64,000 nucleotides of DNA from assembly GCF_000350225.1 (NCBI RefSeq), contig NW_005179080.1, positions 310,001-374,000 on the forward strand, in the 5' to 3' direction. Positions 62,614 through 64,000 of this stretch are shown piece after piece (the stretch's first letter is position 1; each line of letters opens with the position of its first letter). The position numbers were made by a program, and so were the translations under genes. This DNA is from Chondrus crispus (taxonomy: Eukaryota; Rhodophyta; Florideophyceae; Gigartinales; Gigartinaceae). Under the pieces are notes generated by a model that was not told the DNA's origin, did not search any database, and saw only the letters and a list, made by a program, of their open reading frames with translations.

Positions 62614-64000
62614 TGTCGTCGAAAGGGGGCCTTGTGCTTCGCGTGCACTGCTCTCTGTACGATCAGGGAGCGGGATTGGCGCGCGGGGAAAAGGAGAGAA
62701 AGGATAGTATGAGAAGGGAAGTAGAGGGGGTGGTGAGTGATCCGGCGTTGCGCCTTCAGGGGTGAGAACGGGCTCCGGCTTGTGCCTTCGCAGACTAGAG
62801 TAGCGTAGAGTTGCTTGCTCGAGTTGTTTATTGTTCTGTCTCTCGGCGTGGGGAGCTCGGACGTGGGCGTAGTACATATAGGTCCATGTAAGCTTGCCGT
62901 CTGCGGGGACGGTAAGCTTACAGCCCATGTTCTGTAAGCACGCGGGATATCAATACCCAAAAAGGTGCATGCACCTTTTTGTGCGGTGTTATCATATCAA
63001 ATACGCCGTACAGTATATATGCGCGTGCGCGACACTCCCTCCCATGGGCGTCGGACATTCCGTAGTTGACACGAGATGGCGCCACAGCGGAAGCGGAAGC
63101 GCAGGGGGGGTCGACGCCGTTGTCTCCGGGAGCACGAACAAGCGCCACACCAGCAAGTATCTCGCGTACCGGCGTCCCCTGCACAATCATCCCACGTTTC
63201 TACGCCTCGCGTCTCACCACCGCGCGTCTCATCTTTTCGGGTCGTGTCGCCTCGCGTCGTGCCGCCTCTCGTCGTGACATTATACGACCCGTTCGTTCGC
63301 GCTCCGTCTGTATCGCTGTCGGACAGGTATTCATGGCTACATTCGACGCCTTCGCTTTCGTCGCGGTCTTCGTTATCTTCGCGCGCTGTGTCTCCGGGAC
63401 CTCCGCCGTCGCGAGCTTCATCATCATCCCGCGCCTTCTCATCTCGAAGTGCTGCGTCCCGCGCAGCATCGCTGCGCGGTGACGCGCCTTCGACCCCGCT
63501 GAGCGAGGCTTCCACGGCAGTTAAGGCGGCGGAACCTCTACCCAGGATTGAGCTGCGGGACGGCTCTCCTGTGGTACAGAGTGCCCCGCCTGGGGTTGCA
63601 AAACCGACTGCCGTGTATGAGGCGGCGGGGAGATGGTTGGTAGAGGCCATGGTGGTGGGTGAAGGAGAAGCCGGCAGTGGCGGGGCCAGGGGGATGCCGG
63701 GCGTGCCGTATGCGAGTGCGCAGGGCACCGCCCCGATGGAGGCGTTCCACGCCGTGGAGTTGGACGCTAGAATCTTCGAAGGGGTTGGCGAAGGTGAGCT
63801 AACTTTGCAGACGTACCCGTTGCTGGGGTCGCGGGCTGCAGAGCGAAGCCAACCCTGGCCGCCGTGCGTCGTGCCAGCCCGGCGTAGGGCTGCGTCAAGG
63901 CAGCTTCGGGAGGAGGAGGTTGCCAGGCACGTCCTAGAGTTCCTGCGGCGGAACCGGGGCGTGGTGGTCCGGGTTTCTGGCATTGGCGCACGTGAGGGAG
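62614..64000 (+). mobile_element. unclassified element G (probable LTR retrotransposon, 5' end)
   Basis: Foreign sequence starts exactly where A2 breaks, with TGTCGTCGAAAG. A TGTC...GACA pair (62614 and near 63069) or TGTCG...CGACA (near 63031) could be LTR ends. TGGCGCCACAGCGG at 63077 could be a primer site. The region has a TATATA stretch near 63013 and then a long open frame. The identity is inferred from layout only; no replication enzyme is visible before the window ends. Confidence 0.55.
63076..64000 (+). CDS. long open frame of element G, runs off the window
   Basis: From ATG 63076 there are 308 codons without a stop up to the right edge. The N-terminus is very basic (MAPQRKRKRRGGRRRC). 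Residues 20-150 are rich in Ser, Pro, Arg and Val with repeated PPRVSSFR/SPRVVPP-like units. From about residue 160 the composition looks like a folded protein (TAVYEAAGRWLVEAM, EAFHAVELDARIFEG, REEEVARHVLEFLRRNRG). A gag protein is the simplest reading, by position after a probable LTR. The opposite strand is also open (63983-62997), so a chance frame cannot be excluded. Confidence 0.5.
   Translation, partial: MAPQRKRKRRGGRRRCLREHEQAPHQQVSRVPASPAQSSHVSTPRVSPPRVSSFRVVSPRVVPPLVVTLYDPFVRAPSVSLSDRYSWLHSTPSLSSRSSLSSRAVSPGPPPSRASSSSRAFSSRSAASRAASLRGDAPSTPLSEASTAVKAAEPLPRIELRDGSPVVQSAPPGVAKPTAVYEAAGRWLVEAMVVGEGEAGSGGARGMPGVPYASAQGTAPMEAFHAVELDARIFEGVGEGELTLQTYPLLGSRAAERSQPWPPCVVPARRRAASRQLREEEVARHVLEFLRRNRGVVVRVSGIGAREG

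Noticed and set aside
62997..63983. 328-codon minus-strand frame with TRGGTTRGD-like repeats opposite the element G frame
   Set aside because: The low-complexity repeats look like a shadow of Ser/Arg-rich coding on the + strand. The + frame has the better protein-like part and fits the orientation after a probable LTR. Not excluded with certainty.

Overview
The window is a dense, nested pile of transposable elements from a eukaryotic nuclear genome. No host gene, rRNA, tRNA or CRISPR array could be supported. The host cannot be named with confidence. Copia elements primed by an internal piece of initiator tRNA, chromodomain Gypsy elements, a pogo-type DNA transposon, compact GC-rich coding sequence and a conventional GT-AG intron fit an alga, for example a red alga, but this is a guess.

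Layout from left to right. (1) 1-18712: two copies of a Ty1/copia family (here 'B') on the + strand, arranged internal-LTR-internal-LTR with one shared 939-bp LTR (1116-2054). The second copy, B2, is split by two younger insertions: a complete, intact copia of a second family ('A1', 6290-14142, minus strand, 5-bp target duplication GTAAC, LTRs differing at 3 of 1251 positions), and 2 bp further on a pogo/Tigger-like DNA transposon (14152-16765, TA duplication, decayed transposase). (2) 18713-20186: part of another B copy on the minus strand ('B3'), cut on the left by the end of the B1-B2 array and on the right by the 3' LTR of a further B-like copy ('B4/B5', minus strand, about 700-bp LTR). 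(3) 22856-36221: a chromodomain Ty3/Gypsy element ('D', + strand) inserted into B4/B5 with the 5-bp duplication CCCGT. Its remaining integrase piece (B5) lies at 36222-36896. (4) 36897-51303: a related, much better preserved Gypsy element on the minus strand ('E', 666-bp LTRs). (5) 51304-59162: a third, older Gypsy lineage on the minus strand ('F'), split by a solo copia LTR (56162-56859). (6) 59163-62613: the 5' part of a second A-family copia ('A2', + strand), cut by (7) a new element ('G', from 62614 to the window end) that carries a long open frame running off the right edge.

How the genes work together. Each copia codes one gag-protease-integrase-RT-RNase H polyprotein and starts reverse transcription at GGTTATGGGCCCAGT, the complement of the initiator-tRNA anticodon arm, as in Drosophila copia. 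The A family adds a spliced upstream gene for a protein with two zinc fingers. The Gypsy elements code gag, then pol in the -1 frame (protease, RT, RNase H, integrase, chromodomain).

The most unusual finding is in D and E, and probably F. They carry an extra gene on the opposite strand between pol and the 3' LTR, coding a large protein that I do not recognise: a Pro/Ser-rich N-terminus, a conserved globular core and a C-terminal coiled coil. In D and E this 3-6 kb module lies between two direct copies of the end of pol plus the polypurine tract, as if it was captured by duplication of the plus-strand priming site.
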